A stretch of 64,000 nt of DNA from Azospirillum oryzae. GTDB lineage: Bacteria; Pseudomonadota; Alphaproteobacteria; Azospirillales; Azospirillaceae. The translations under genes and the position numbers were made by a program. The notes beneath the pieces were generated by a model, which was given only the letters and a program-made list of their open reading frames with translations, was not told where the DNA came from and did no database searches. Positions 1 through 9,155 of the stretch are shown here, piece after piece (the stretch's first letter is position 1; the number at the start of each line of letters is the position of its first letter). Location: positions 62,001 through 126,000 of the forward strand of contig NZ_VTTM01000011.1 of assembly GCF_008364795.1 (NCBI RefSeq), read 5' to 3'.

Positions 1-189
1 GTGCGAGCGCTCGCTCGGCAGGCGCAGGACTATTATGGCTCGCTGGCGCAGCACGGCACCACCCAGCCCTTCCGCGAGCGCATGTTCGATTTCAACGCGC
101 TGAACGAGCTGATCGGCACGCCGGAGATGCTGGCGCTCGGCGAAACCTACAAGGACTTCACACCCGCAAAGCGGGAGGACGCAGCATGA
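1..189 (+). CDS. 3' end of an unidentified protein (cut by window edge)
   Basis: An open frame runs from the left edge to TGA at 187-189, leaving about 62 C-terminal residues. The tail is soluble and mixed-charge, with no membrane segment or motif that I recognise. Its stop overlaps the ATG of the hydantoinase B gene (ATGA, 186-189), so it is the preceding member of the same operon. The GTG at position 1 is probably internal. Function cannot be called from this fragment; it is probably another enzyme or binding protein of the same catabolic pathway. Confidence 0.7.
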   Translation: MRALARQAQDYYGSLAQHGTTQPFRERMFDFNALNELIGTPEMLALGETYKDFTPAKREDAA

Positions 190-1931
190 CCACCAGAACC
201 ACCGCAATCGACCCCGTCACGCTGGCCGTCCTGAAGGGCCGGCTGGAGCAGATCGCCGACGAGATGGACGCGACGCTCTACCGCTCCGCCTTCAATCCGA
301 TCATCGCCGAGGCGCGCGACGCCTGCCACGGCCTCTACCATGCCGAGACCGGCGCCACGCTGGTGCAGGGCACCAACGGCCTGCCGATCTTCGTCGGCGC
401 CATGGCCTTCGCGGTGAAGGCGGTGATCGACAAGGTGGCGAAGGAGGGCGACCTTCACCCTGATGACATCTTCTTGTTCAACGATCCCTATGACGGCGGC
501 ACCCATCTGAACGACTTCCGTCTGGTGCGGCCGATCTTCCGCAATGGGCAGCTGTTCTGCTGGATGGCGTCGGTCGGCCACTGGCTCGACATCGGCGGCA
601 ATGTGCCCGGCAACTTCAACGCCCGCGCCACCGACAGCTTCCAGGAAGGCGTGCGCATCCCGCCGGTGAAGCTGGTCAAGGCGGGCGTGATGAACCACGA
701 CCTGCTGGCGATCCTCGCCGCCAATTCGCGCGTGCCGGTATCGAACTACGGCGACTTGAACGGACAGCTGAACGCGCTGGATCTGGGCGTGCGCCGCCTG
801 ACCGAACTGCTGGACGAACATGGCGAGGAGACGGTCTCCGCCGCCTTCGACGCCTTCACCGCGCGGGCCGACGCGCTGATGCGCAGCGCCGTGTCGAAGC
901 TGCCGGACGGCGTCTACAGTTTCGAGGATTATCTCGACAACGACGGCATCACGGCGGACCGGCTGCTGATCGCGCTGGACCTGACCATCGCCGGCGACCG
1001 GATGACGCTGGACTTCTCGCGCTCGTCGGCCCCCTGCGCCGGGCCGCTGAACATCGCCTATTCGACTGCGGTCGCCTGCTGCTATGTCGCGCTGAAGCAT
1101 GTCTTCACCGACGTGCCGGCCAATGCCGGCTGCCTGAACCCGATCACCTTCGTCATCCCCGAAAGCACGCTGCTGGCGGTGAAGCCGCCGAAGCCGGTCG
1201 GCGGCTATACCGAGACCATCCTGCGGGTGATCGGCGTGGTGTTCGGCGCACTCGCCCTGGCCGATCCGGCCCGCGCCACCGCCGCGCCCTTCGGCACCAT
1301 CAACGCGCTGTCGCTGGCCGGCCACCGTAAGGATGGCTCGCGCTGGGTGATGTTCTCCTTCTTCGGCGGCGGTTTGGGCGGCAATCCGGAGACGGACGGG
1401 CTGAACCACGCCAACAACCCGATCTCCACCGCCACCATCCCGCCGGTGGAAATCCTCGAAGCCGCCTATCCGGTGATGTTCACCCAATGGGCGCTGCGCC
1501 CGGACTCCGCCGGGGCCGGCCTGCATCGCGGCGGGCTGGGTGCGGTCTATGAGATCGAGGCGCTGACCGATGCCGACGTCTTCCTGCTGGGCGAGCGCGG
1601 TGTCTTCGCGCCCTTCGGCGTGGCCGGCGGCAGCCCTGCGGCGCTGAACCGTTTCACCTGGCAGAGCGACGAGGGCGAGAAGTCGCCGCCGCTCGCCTCC
1701 AAAGTAACCGACGTGAAGATCCGCGACGGCCAGCGCGTGCGGCTGGAGACGCCGGGCGGCGGCGGCTGGGGCGACCCGAAGCGGCGCGATGCGGAGGCCG
1801 TCGCCCGCGACGTGCGGCTCGGCTATCTCGGCCGAGAGGCTGCGCGCAGCGCCTATGGCGTCGCGTTGACCGACGATGGCGTGCTCGACATCGCCGCCAC
1901 GGCGACTTTGCGCGAATCCCCCGCCGCCTGA
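186..1931 (+). CDS. hyuB: Hydantoinase B/oxoprolinase family protein
   Basis: A 581-residue protein of the HyuB (N-methylhydantoinase B) family. With HyuA it forms a cytoplasmic ATP-dependent amidohydrolase acting on cyclic amides such as hydantoins or 5-oxoproline; related pairs are acetone or acetophenone carboxylases, so the substrate is open. It has the family N-terminus (DPVTLAVLKGRLEQIADEMD), a central FNDPYDGGTHLNDF block near residues 98-111, and the usual glycine-rich C-terminal block (TPGGGGWGDP) near residue 523. Length is normal. The ATG at 186 overlaps the preceding stop. It is followed 13 bases later by hyuA, the partner subunit, in the common B-then-A order. Confidence 0.93.
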   Translation: MTTRTTAIDPVTLAVLKGRLEQIADEMDATLYRSAFNPIIAEARDACHGLYHAETGATLVQGTNGLPIFVGAMAFAVKAVIDKVAKEGDLHPDDIFLFNDPYDGGTHLNDFRLVRPIFRNGQLFCWMASVGHWLDIGGNVPGNFNARATDSFQEGVRIPPVKLVKAGVMNHDLLAILAANSRVPVSNYGDLNGQLNALDLGVRRLTELLDEHGEETVSAAFDAFTARADALMRSAVSKLPDGVYSFEDYLDNDGITADRLLIALDLTIAGDRMTLDFSRSSAPCAGPLNIAYSTAVACCYVALKHVFTDVPANAGCLNPITFVIPESTLLAVKPPKPVGGYTETILRVIGVVFGALALADPARATAAPFGTINALSLAGHRKDGSRWVMFSFFGGGLGGNPETDGLNHANNPISTATIPPVEILEAAYPVMFTQWALRPDSAGAGLHRGGLGAVYEIEALTDADVFLLGERGVFAPFGVAGGSPAALNRFTWQSDEGEKSPPLASKVTDVKIRDGQRVRLETPGGGGWGDPKRRDAEAVARDVRLGYLGREAARSAYGVALTDDGVLDIAATATLRESPAA

Positions 1932-1944
1932 CGAATCCGGAATC

Positions 1945-4020
1945 ATGACCATGAGCAACGTTACTTCGCGCGGCGCCATCGTCGGCGTCGATGTTGGCGG
2001 CACCTTCACCGACCTGTTCCATTACGACGAGGCGCGCGGCAGCTTCCGTACCGCCAAGGTCCCCTCCAACCGCGGCGACGAGGCGGTCGGCTTCCTCGCC
2101 GGGCTGCAAAGCTTCGGGCCGGTCGCCGAACTGGGCTCCATCGTCCACGGCACCACCGTCGGCACCAACGCGCTGCTGGAGCGCAAGGGCGCGCGCGTCG
2201 GCCTGATCACCACCGCCGGCTTCCGCGACGTGTTGGAGATGCGCCGCCGCGACCGCCGCCACACCTGGGGCCTGTGGGGCGATTTCGTGCCCGTGGTCGA
2301 CCGCGACATGCGGCTGGAGGTGCCGGAGCGCACGCTGGCCGACGGCACCATCCGCACCGAAATCGACCCGGAAGAGGTCCGCGCGGCCGCCCGTAAGCTG
2401 GCCGACCGGGGGGCGGAGGCGCTCGCCATCGTCTTCATCAACGCCTACGCCAACCCGGCCAACGAGCTGGCGGCATTGGAAGCGGCGCGCGAGGTCTGGC
2501 CGAACGCCAACCTGGAATGCTCGTCGCGCATCCTGCCGGAAATCCGCGAGTTCGAACGCACCTCCACCACCGCGCTGAACGCCTATCTCCAGCCGGTCGT
2601 CGGCAGCTATCTCGCCAAGCTCGACAACGCGCTGGCCGGCGAGGGCTTCGGCGGACGCTTCCACATCGTGCAGTCCAACGGCGGCGTGATGTCCACCGAC
2701 ACCGCGCGGCGGCTGCCGGTGCGCACCGCTTTGTCGGGGCCGGCGGCCGGCGTCATCGCCGCGGCGGCGATCTCCAAGGCGGCGGGCTTCCCCAACGTCA
2801 TCACCGGGGATCTCGGCGGCACCAGCTTCGACGTGTCGCTGGTGGTGGAGGGGCAGACCATGCTGGCCGCCCAGACCACCATCGATTTCGGTCTGGTCGT
2901 CCGCACCCCGATGATCGAGATCACCACCATCGGCGCCGGAGGCGGCTCCATCGCCGGGGTCGATCCCGGCGGCATGCTGCAGGTCGGGCCGGAAAGCGCC
3001 GGATCGCGGCCGGGGCCGGTCTGCTACGGCCAGGGCAACACCCGTCCGACCCTGACCGACGCAAACGTGCTGCTCGGCCGCATCAACGCGGAGCGTCCCA
3101 TTGGCGGCAAGCTGGCGCGGCTGGACGTCGATGCCGCCCGGACCGCCATCGCCACCCATGTCGCCGAGCCGCTCGGCCTCGACGTGATGGCGGCGGCGGA
3201 AGCGGTGGTGCGCATCGCCAACAGCAAGATGGCCGGCGCCATCCGCCTCGTCTCCATCGAGCGCGGCCACGACCCGGCCAAATTCGCCGCCGTGCCGTTC
3301 GGCGGCGGCGGGGCGCTGCATGTCGGCGCGCTGATCAAGGAGGTCGGTTTGAAGGCGGCGCTGGTGCCGCGCTTCCCCGGCGTGACCTCCGCGCTCGGCT
3401 GCGTCATCGCCGACATCCGCCACGATCAGGTGCAGACGGTCAACCTGCCGCTGGCAGGAATCGATGCAGGCTTGCTCGACCGCCGCATGGTGGAGGAGTC
3501 CGCAGCCGCCCGCGCCGTGGTGGAGTCCGCGGGGCTCAGCGTCGAGCGCATCGACCTCGTCTTCGAACTCGACATGCACTACATCGGCCAGACCCACACG
3601 GTCGCCGTGCCGCTGCCGGTGTCGGTGGAGAACGGTACCACCGGGATCGACGAGGCGACCATCCGCGCCGCCTTCGAACGCGCCTATCAGGCCTCCTTCA
3701 GCCGGCTGCTGCCGGGCGTCGGCGCCAAGATCGTAAACCTGCGCACCGCCGCCATCGGCCGCCGTCCGCATTTCGACCTCTCCGCGCTGGCCCCTGCGGC
3801 GGGCACGACGGTGGAGGGCGCCCATGCCGGGTCGCGGCCGGTGTGGTTCGACGGGGCTTGGCACGAGACTGCCGTCTACAACCGCCTCGACCTGCCGGTC
3901 GGCGCGTTGATCCAGGGTCCGGCGATCCTTGAGCAGCCGGACGCCACCACCGTCATCGACCCCGACCTGTCGGCCCGCGTCGACGCCTACGGCAACGTCA
4001 TCGTGGAAAGGAGCGTCTGA
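1945..4020 (+). CDS. hyuA: Hydantoinase A/oxoprolinase family protein
   Basis: A 691-residue ATP-binding subunit of the HyuAB pair. The N-terminus carries the actin-like phosphate-binding motif GVDVGGTFTDLF, and a second nucleotide motif (GDLGGTSFDVSLV) follows in the middle third; both mark the hydantoinase/oxoprolinase superfamily. Starts at 1945 and 1951 (M-T-M) both fit. The open frame extends upstream to 1876, but that part would overlap hyuB and looks like out-of-frame noise. The Shine-Dalgarno is weak, so translation is probably coupled to hyuB. The stop overlaps the next ATG (ATGA). The substrate is not readable; hydantoin, N-methylhydantoin and oxoproline are candidates. Confidence 0.92.
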   Translation: MTMSNVTSRGAIVGVDVGGTFTDLFHYDEARGSFRTAKVPSNRGDEAVGFLAGLQSFGPVAELGSIVHGTTVGTNALLERKGARVGLITTAGFRDVLEMRRRDRRHTWGLWGDFVPVVDRDMRLEVPERTLADGTIRTEIDPEEVRAAARKLADRGAEALAIVFINAYANPANELAALEAAREVWPNANLECSSRILPEIREFERTSTTALNAYLQPVVGSYLAKLDNALAGEGFGGRFHIVQSNGGVMSTDTARRLPVRTALSGPAAGVIAAAAISKAAGFPNVITGDLGGTSFDVSLVVEGQTMLAAQTTIDFGLVVRTPMIEITTIGAGGGSIAGVDPGGMLQVGPESAGSRPGPVCYGQGNTRPTLTDANVLLGRINAERPIGGKLARLDVDAARTAIATHVAEPLGLDVMAAAEAVVRIANSKMAGAIRLVSIERGHDPAKFAAVPFGGGGALHVGALIKEVGLKAALVPRFPGVTSALGCVIADIRHDQVQTVNLPLAGIDAGLLDRRMVEESAAARAVVESAGLSVERIDLVFELDMHYIGQTHTVAVPLPVSVENGTTGIDEATIRAAFERAYQASFSRLLPGVGAKIVNLRTAAIGRRPHFDLSALAPAAGTTVEGAHAGSRPVWFDGAWHETAVYNRLDLPVGALIQGPAILEQPDATTVIDPDLSARVDAYGNVIVERSV

Positions 4021-4634
4021 TGAGCGCCACCGCGATCCCTGTCGAGCGCACCGCCCTGCTAGTCTGCGACCTGCAGAACGACTTCCTGCATCCGGAAGGC
4101 GCCTATGGCCGTGCCGGGCAGACGGCGCCGGAAATCCTGGCCCTGCCGGAGCGGGTGAAGCCGCTGGCCGATCTGCTGCGCTCGCGCGGTGGCTGGGTCA
4201 TCTCCACCAACTTCACCTTGGTGCCCGGCCGCGGCGGCGAGCCGATGATCTCGCCCCATCTGAAGACTCTGCGTCCCTTCCTGACCAAGGGCGATTTCAT
4301 GCCCGGTGGTTGGGGGCATCGTACCGTCGACGCGTTGCAGCCGGTCGATGTGGAGGTGGAGAAGGTCGCCTATTCAGCCTTCTACATGTCGCGGCTGGAA
4401 TGGGTGCTGCGGAAATGCGGGGTGGAGCGGCTGCTGGTCTGCGGCATCGTCACCAACGGCGGTGTCGCCTCGACCGTGCGCGACGCCCATGTCCGCGAGT
4501 TCGACACCATCCTGCTGGAGGACGGCTGCGCCGCCTTCAGCCGTGAGGTGCATGAGGTCTCCGTCGCCGCCCTGCGCCCGGTCTGCCGGGTTGCGACCGT
4601 CGCCGCGATGCTGGAGGAGGTGGCAAGCCAATGA
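4020..4634 (+). CDS. Isochorismatase-fold hydrolase lacking the catalytic cysteine
   Basis: A 204-residue protein of the isochorismatase/cysteine hydrolase superfamily. The Asp (D17 in LLVCDLQNDF) and Lys (K115 in VEKVAYSAF) of the catalytic triad are present. The Cys expected in the CGIVTNxCV-type motif is Gly148 (CGIVTNGGVAST). Amidases such as N-carbamoylsarcosine amidohydrolase need that Cys; true isochorismatases (EntB type) carry Gly there. Next to HyuAB one would expect a carbamoyl-amino-acid amidase, so the Gly argues for a non-amidase reaction or a changed mechanism. It overlaps hyuA (4 bases) and the flavoprotein gene (4 bases), so it is part of the operon. Family call firm, reaction unknown. 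Confidence 0.88.
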   Translation: MSATAIPVERTALLVCDLQNDFLHPEGAYGRAGQTAPEILALPERVKPLADLLRSRGGWVISTNFTLVPGRGGEPMISPHLKTLRPFLTKGDFMPGGWGHRTVDALQPVDVEVEKVAYSAFYMSRLEWVLRKCGVERLLVCGIVTNGGVASTVRDAHVREFDTILLEDGCAAFSREVHEVSVAALRPVCRVATVAAMLEEVASQ

Positions 4635-6037
4635 GCCGCATCCTGCCCGCCGACGGCGTGGAGTTCGAGTTCACCGTTCCCGTGGTGGTGATCGGCGGCG
4701 GGGCGGCCGGCATGGTCGCAGCCCTCGCCGCCCATGAGCAGGGCGCCGGGGTGCTGGTGCTGGAACGCGACGCGCTGCCCCAGGGCTCCACCGCCCTGTC
4801 GGCCGGGCTGATCCCGGCACCGGGCACCCGCTGGCAGCGCGCTGCCGGTATCGAGGACAGTCCGGAGCGCTTCGCCGCCGATATCATCGCCAAGGCCAAG
4901 GGCGAGCCGGACCCGGCCGAGGTCGCCCGCGTCGCGCAGGCGGTGGGGCCGGCGCTGGAATGGTTGGCCGACCGCTACGGGCTGCCCTTTTCGGTGGTGG
5001 ATAATTTCAGCTATCCCGGACACAGCGCCCGGCGCATGCACGGGCTGCCCAGCCGGTCGGGGGCGGAACTGATCGACCGGCTGCGCGGAGCCGTCGAGGC
5101 CGCCGGTATCGACGTGCTGTGCGAGGCGCACGTAACGGCGCTGTATTCCGATGGCGCACGGGTTCGTGGTGTCGAGGTCACCCGCCCGGACGGCAGCACC
5201 GAGCGGGTCGGCTGCGGTGCGCTGATCCTCGCCTGCAACGGCTATGGCGGCAACAGGGCGCTGGTGGAACGGCATGTGCCGGAACTGGCCGACGCGCTCT
5301 ATTTCGGCCATCCCGGTAACCAGGGCGACGCACTGCTGTGGGGCGAGGCGCTGGGCGCCGCCACCCGGCACCTGTCGGGGCACCAGGGGCATGGCTCCGT
5401 CGCGCATCCCGCCGGCATCCTCGTCACCTGGGCGACGATCACCGAGGGCGGCGTGCAGGTGAACGTGGAGGGCCGGCGCTTCTCCAACGAGGCTCAGGGC
5501 TATTCGGAGCAGGCCGCCATCGTGCTGCGCCAACCCGACGGCATCGCCTGGACTGTCTTCGATGAACGTATCGCCGACATCGCCCGCCAGTTCGAGGATT
5601 TCCGGCAGGCCGAGGCGATCGGCGCGGTGCTGACCGCCGACACGCCCGTCGAACTTGCCCGTCTGATGAAGATCGACGCCGACGCTTTGGCTGCCACGCT
5701 CGCCGAGATCGACCGGTTGAAGGCAGCGGGCGGAACCGACGACTTCGGCCGCAGCTTCGCCGGCTCGGCCCCGCTGGTTCCGCCCTACCGGGCCGTCCGC
5801 GTCACCGGTGCGTTGTTCCATACCCAGGGCGGGCTGGTCGTCGATGACGATGCGCGCGTCTTGGATTCACAGGGCACCCCGCTGCCCAACCTCCATGCCG
5901 CCGGTGGTGCCGCTTGCGGCGTGTCGGGTTCCAAGGCATCCGGCTATCTGTCCGGCAACGGCCTGCTGACCGCGGTGGCGCTGGGTCGCATCGCCGGGAC
6001 GGCCGCGGCCCGTGCCGTCAAGGAGGAAACCCAATGA
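4631..6037 (+). CDS. FAD-dependent fumarate reductase/tricarballylate dehydrogenase-like flavoprotein
   Basis: A 468-residue flavoprotein. A dinucleotide-binding motif VVIGGGAAGMVAA lies near residues 18-30 with the FAD-ribose Glu at the end of VLVLERD. The C-terminal segment (GGAACGVSGSKASGYLSGNG) is typical of the succinate dehydrogenase/fumarate reductase flavoprotein, KsdD and TcuA group, which add or remove hydrogen across a C-C bond next to a carboxylate or ketone. No signal peptide or heme motif, so it is probably cytoplasmic. Its place directly before a LeuCD-type hydro-lyase suggests a dehydrogenase making an unsaturated acid that the next enzyme hydrates. Start ATG overlaps the preceding stop; stop overlaps the following ATG. 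Confidence 0.87.
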   Translation: MSRILPADGVEFEFTVPVVVIGGGAAGMVAALAAHEQGAGVLVLERDALPQGSTALSAGLIPAPGTRWQRAAGIEDSPERFAADIIAKAKGEPDPAEVARVAQAVGPALEWLADRYGLPFSVVDNFSYPGHSARRMHGLPSRSGAELIDRLRGAVEAAGIDVLCEAHVTALYSDGARVRGVEVTRPDGSTERVGCGALILACNGYGGNRALVERHVPELADALYFGHPGNQGDALLWGEALGAATRHLSGHQGHGSVAHPAGILVTWATITEGGVQVNVEGRRFSNEAQGYSEQAAIVLRQPDGIAWTVFDERIADIARQFEDFRQAEAIGAVLTADTPVELARLMKIDADALAATLAEIDRLKAAGGTDDFGRSFAGSAPLVPPYRAVRVTGALFHTQGGLVVDDDARVLDSQGTPLPNLHAAGGAACGVSGSKASGYLSGNGLLTAVALGRIAGTAAARAVKEETQ

Positions 6038-7455
6038 CGCAACAGCCACGCAGCCTGTTCGAGAAGGTATGGGACGCCCATGTCGTGGCGACCCGGCCGG
6101 ACGGCCAGTCCCTGCTCGCCATCGACCGTCATTTCCTGCATGAAGGGTCCTTCCACGCCTTCGGCATGATCGACCATGCCGGCCGCAAGGTGCGCCGGCC
6201 GGAGCTGACCTTCGCCGTCGCCGACCACTACGTGCCGTCGCACAGCCGGTCCAAGCCCATCGCCGACCCAGAGATCGCCAACATGGTGACGATGCTGGAG
6301 GCGAATGCCGGCCGTCACGGCCTGCGCCATTTCGGCCTGCATGACCCGGCGCAGGGCATCGTCCATGTGCTGGCGCCGGAACAGGGACTGACGTTGCCCG
6401 GCCTGACCATCGTCTGCGGCGACAGCCACACCTCCACCCACGGCGCCTTCGGGGCATTGGCCTTCGGCATTGGCGCCACCGAGGTGTCGCATGTGCTGGC
6501 GACCCAGACCCTGTGGCAGCGCCGGCCCAAGACCATGCGCGTCACCGTGGATGGCGTGCTGGGGCCGCATGTGACGGCAAAGGACCTGATCCTGGCGATA
6601 ATCGCCGCCATCGGCGCCGATGGGGCCGCCGGTCATGTCATCGAATATGCCGGCAGCGCCATCCGCGCCCTGTCGATGGAAGGCCGCCTGACCGTCTGCA
6701 ACATGTCGATCGAGGCCGGCGCCCGTGCCGGCATGATCGCCCCCGACGACACCACCTTCTCCTGGGTCGAAGGACGGCCCTATGCCCCCAAGGGCGCGTT
6801 GTTCGACCGGGCGGTGGAGCATTGGCGGAGCCTGCCCAGCGATCCGGGTGCCGTATTCGACCGCGAGGTGACGCTGGATGCCGCCAGCATCGCCCCGGCC
6901 GTCACCTGGGGCACCAGCCCGGAAACCGCGGTTCCGGTCACGGCGGCGGTGCCCGATCCGGGGGCGGAGAGCGATCCGGTGCGAGCCGGCCAGATGCGCA
7001 AGATGCTGGATTACATGGGCCTTGCCCCCGGCACGGCGCTGGAGGACGTTGTCATCGACCGCGTCTTCATCGGCTCCTGCACCAACGCCCGGCTGGAGGA
7101 TCTGCGCGCCGCCGCCGCCGTGCTGCGCGGCCGGCGCGCCGTGGTGCCGGGGCTGGTGGTTCCGGGATCGGTCCCGGTGCGCCGGCAGGCGGAGGCCGAG
7201 GGGCTGGACCGCGTCTTCATCGACGCCGGGCTGGAATGGGGGGAGCCCGGCTGCTCCATGTGCGTGGGCATCAACGGCGATCTGGTTCCGGCGGGGGAGC
7301 GCTGCGCCTCCACCACCAACCGCAATTTCCCCGGCCGCCAGGGGCCGAACGCCCGCACCCATCTGATGAGCCCGGCGATGGCCGCCGCCGCCGCCGCGAC
7401 CGGCCGCCTCACCGATGTCCGCAAGCTCGATCTCCGCAAGCTGGGAGCCTCATGA
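6034..7455 (+). CDS. leuC: 3-isopropylmalate dehydratase-like large subunit (aconitase family)
   Basis: A 473-residue large subunit of the LeuC/aconitase family. The three [4Fe-4S] cysteines are in place (C349 in GSCTNAR, C407 and C410 in GCSMCVG), at nearly the E. coli LeuC positions. The active-site block CGDSHTSTHGAFG is intact. The start is fixed at 6034 by AGGAGG ten bases upstream and the ATGA overlap with the flavoprotein gene. LeuC with LeuD interconverts hydroxy acids by dehydration and hydration. Leucine genes usually sit elsewhere, so this copy in a catabolic operon may act on another acid (dimethylmalate-, methylmalate- or aconitate-like). It could also be the only leuC; the rest of the genome would tell. 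Confidence 0.92.
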   Translation: MTQQPRSLFEKVWDAHVVATRPDGQSLLAIDRHFLHEGSFHAFGMIDHAGRKVRRPELTFAVADHYVPSHSRSKPIADPEIANMVTMLEANAGRHGLRHFGLHDPAQGIVHVLAPEQGLTLPGLTIVCGDSHTSTHGAFGALAFGIGATEVSHVLATQTLWQRRPKTMRVTVDGVLGPHVTAKDLILAIIAAIGADGAAGHVIEYAGSAIRALSMEGRLTVCNMSIEAGARAGMIAPDDTTFSWVEGRPYAPKGALFDRAVEHWRSLPSDPGAVFDREVTLDAASIAPAVTWGTSPETAVPVTAAVPDPGAESDPVRAGQMRKMLDYMGLAPGTALEDVVIDRVFIGSCTNARLEDLRAAAAVLRGRRAVVPGLVVPGSVPVRRQAEAEGLDRVFIDAGLEWGEPGCSMCVGINGDLVPAGERCASTTNRNFPGRQGPNARTHLMSPAMAAAAAATGRLTDVRKLDLRKLGAS

Positions 7456-8067
7456 ATGGACCCCTTCGTCACGCTGACCGCGCCGGCGGTGCCGCTCGAC
7501 ATCGCCAACATCGACACCGACCAGCTACTGCCCGCGCGCTTCCTGAAGAAGCCGCGCAGCGCCGGTTACGGCAACTTCCTGTTCCATGACGAGCGCAAGC
7601 CCGGCTTCCCGCTGGACGACCCGGCCTATGCCGGGGCGGCCGTCCTGGTGAGCGACCGTAATTTCGGCTGCGGCTCCTCGCGGGAGGGGGCGGTCTATGC
7701 GCTGGTGGACGGGGGCTTCCGCTGTGTCGTCGCCCCCAGCTTCGGCGACATCTTCGCCGCCAATGCCGCCAAGAACGGCCTGCTGACCGTCACCCTGCCG
7801 GAGGATGCGGTGGCCGCCCTGCGCCGCCAGTTGCAGGAAGCGCCGGGCGCCGCCGTCACCGTGGATTTGCCGACCCAGACCCTGACCGGTCCGGACGGAC
7901 GGCCGCTGCCCTTCGCCATAGACCCCTTCAAGAAGGAGTGCCTGATCGAAGGGCTCGACGACGTTGCGCTGACCCTGCGCCACCAGGACGCCATCGACCT
8001 CTTCGACCGGCGCGACGCCGAGCGGCGGCCGTGGGTGGTACCGGGGGTGGTGCCGGGCGTGGTCTGA
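7456..8067 (+). CDS. leuD: 3-isopropylmalate dehydratase-like small subunit
   Basis: A 203-residue LeuD-family small subunit, partner of the LeuC-like protein. Family signatures are NIDTDQLLPARFLK near residue 18, FGCGSSREGAVYAL near residue 70 and the C-terminal DPFKKECLIEGLDD block. It starts immediately after the leuC stop with no spacer; an ATG at 7452 is in another frame. The last residues form a short repeat (VVPGVVPGVV). It is the last gene of the operon and ends 11 bases from the convergent polyphosphate kinase gene, with no visible hairpin between them. Subunit role is secure, substrate is not. Confidence 0.92.
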   Translation: MDPFVTLTAPAVPLDIANIDTDQLLPARFLKKPRSAGYGNFLFHDERKPGFPLDDPAYAGAAVLVSDRNFGCGSSREGAVYALVDGGFRCVVAPSFGDIFAANAAKNGLLTVTLPEDAVAALRRQLQEAPGAAVTVDLPTQTLTGPDGRPLPFAIDPFKKECLIEGLDDVALTLRHQDAIDLFDRRDAERRPWVVPGVVPGVV

Positions 8068-8078
8068 GCGGCGGCGCC

Positions 8079-8939
8079 TTACCCCTGGCCGCTCCGCTCC
8101 TCGTCGGAAACGCCGTAGACCGGCAGGTCGGGTTCGATGCCCAGCACCTCCGCGGCGATGCGGGCGACATTGCCGTTGACGGGGGGCGGGGCGATGTTCA
8201 CACCCTCTTTCAGGGCATTGGTGACGATCTCCAGCACCTTGAGGCGGGCGAACCATTTGGAGTTCGCCTCCACCGCATGCCAGGGCGCCTCGGGGGTGGA
8301 GGTGCGGTCGAACATCGCCTCGGCCGCCTTGACGTAATCGTCCCATCTGGCGCGGTTGCGCAGGTCCTCCTCCGTCAGCTTCCAGCGCTTGTAGGGATTC
8401 TTCATCCGCTCGCGGAAGCGTTCCAGCTGTTCTTCCGGGGTGATGTGCAGGAACAGCTTGATGATGCGCACGCCGTCGTCGGTCAGCAGCCGTTCGAACT
8501 CGTTGATCTCGTCATAGGCGCGCTTCCACTGATCCTTGGTGGCGAATTTCTCCACCCGCTCGACCATGACGCGGCCGTACCAGGAGCGGTCGAAGATGGC
8601 GAAGGTGCCGGCCGCCGGCAGCTTGGTCCAGAAGCGGTACAGGTAATGCTTTCCCTGTTCCTCCGCCGTGGGGGAGGAGATCGGCCAGACATGGAAGCCG
8701 CGGGGGTCGAGCGGTTCGGTCATGCGGCGAATGGCCCCGCCCTTGCCGGCAGCGTCCCAGCCTTCGAACACCACGATGGCGCGGCGTTTCTCGTGCCAAT
8801 AGGTCTGCTGGATGTGCAGCAGTTCCTTCTGCAGCTTGCCGAGTCGGCGGTCGTACTCCTCCGCCGTTTCGATCCGCACCTTCTTCTGGTCCAGTTTCCC
8901 GAGGCGGATTTTCGAGACCTTGCCGGGCTTCTCGGCCAT
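8079..8939 (-). CDS. ppk2: Polyphosphate kinase 2 family protein
   Basis: A 286-residue cytoplasmic PPK2-family phosphotransferase, which moves phosphate between polyphosphate and nucleotides. It has Walker A (FEGWDAAGKGG, near residue 59), the lid/PPK2 block HVWPISSPTAEEQGKHYLYR, and Walker B-like FDRSWYGRVMVERVE. ATG at 8939 is chosen because AGGA sits eight bases upstream; an ATG at 8948 would have it too close. The frame stays open for kilobases upstream, but that is only the antisense of the GlgE gene. One-domain length excludes the two-domain AMP phosphotransferase. It is divergent from the GlgE-like gene across about 215 bp, linking polyphosphate and glycogen storage. Direction of reaction and nucleotide choice cannot be read. 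Confidence 0.92.
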   Translation of the reverse strand: MAEKPGKVSKIRLGKLDQKKVRIETAEEYDRRLGKLQKELLHIQQTYWHEKRRAIVVFEGWDAAGKGGAIRRMTEPLDPRGFHVWPISSPTAEEQGKHYLYRFWTKLPAAGTFAIFDRSWYGRVMVERVEKFATKDQWKRAYDEINEFERLLTDDGVRIIKLFLHITPEEQLERFRERMKNPYKRWKLTEEDLRNRARWDDYVKAAEAMFDRTSTPEAPWHAVEANSKWFARLKVLEIVTNALKEGVNIAPPPVNGNVARIAAEVLGIEPDLPVYGVSDEERSGQG

Positions 8940-9155
8940 GTGCTGCATCCTGTGCTGGTGGGTTCGGCTGCGGGTTGCCAACAGGGCGGGCGGAACCTTC
9001 ACCGCCCCGGCGGGTTGTCCGGCGGGGGCATGGTGTCGGCTTTCATTTCGGCGCCGGCACACCCGTGAGGGGAACAGCGCCGATACCGCTTCGTCGATCC
9101 CACAACGGGGACCGGCGGCTGTCAACGGAGAAGCAGGGCCAAGGAAGGGGGTTCC

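Noticed and set aside
147..3864. Long minus-strand frames across hyuB and hyuA
   Set aside because: Antisense shadows; His/Arg/Gly-rich and without family motifs.
4020..4634. N-carbamoylsarcosine amidase call
   Set aside because: The neighbourhood suggests it, but the catalytic Cys is Gly148.
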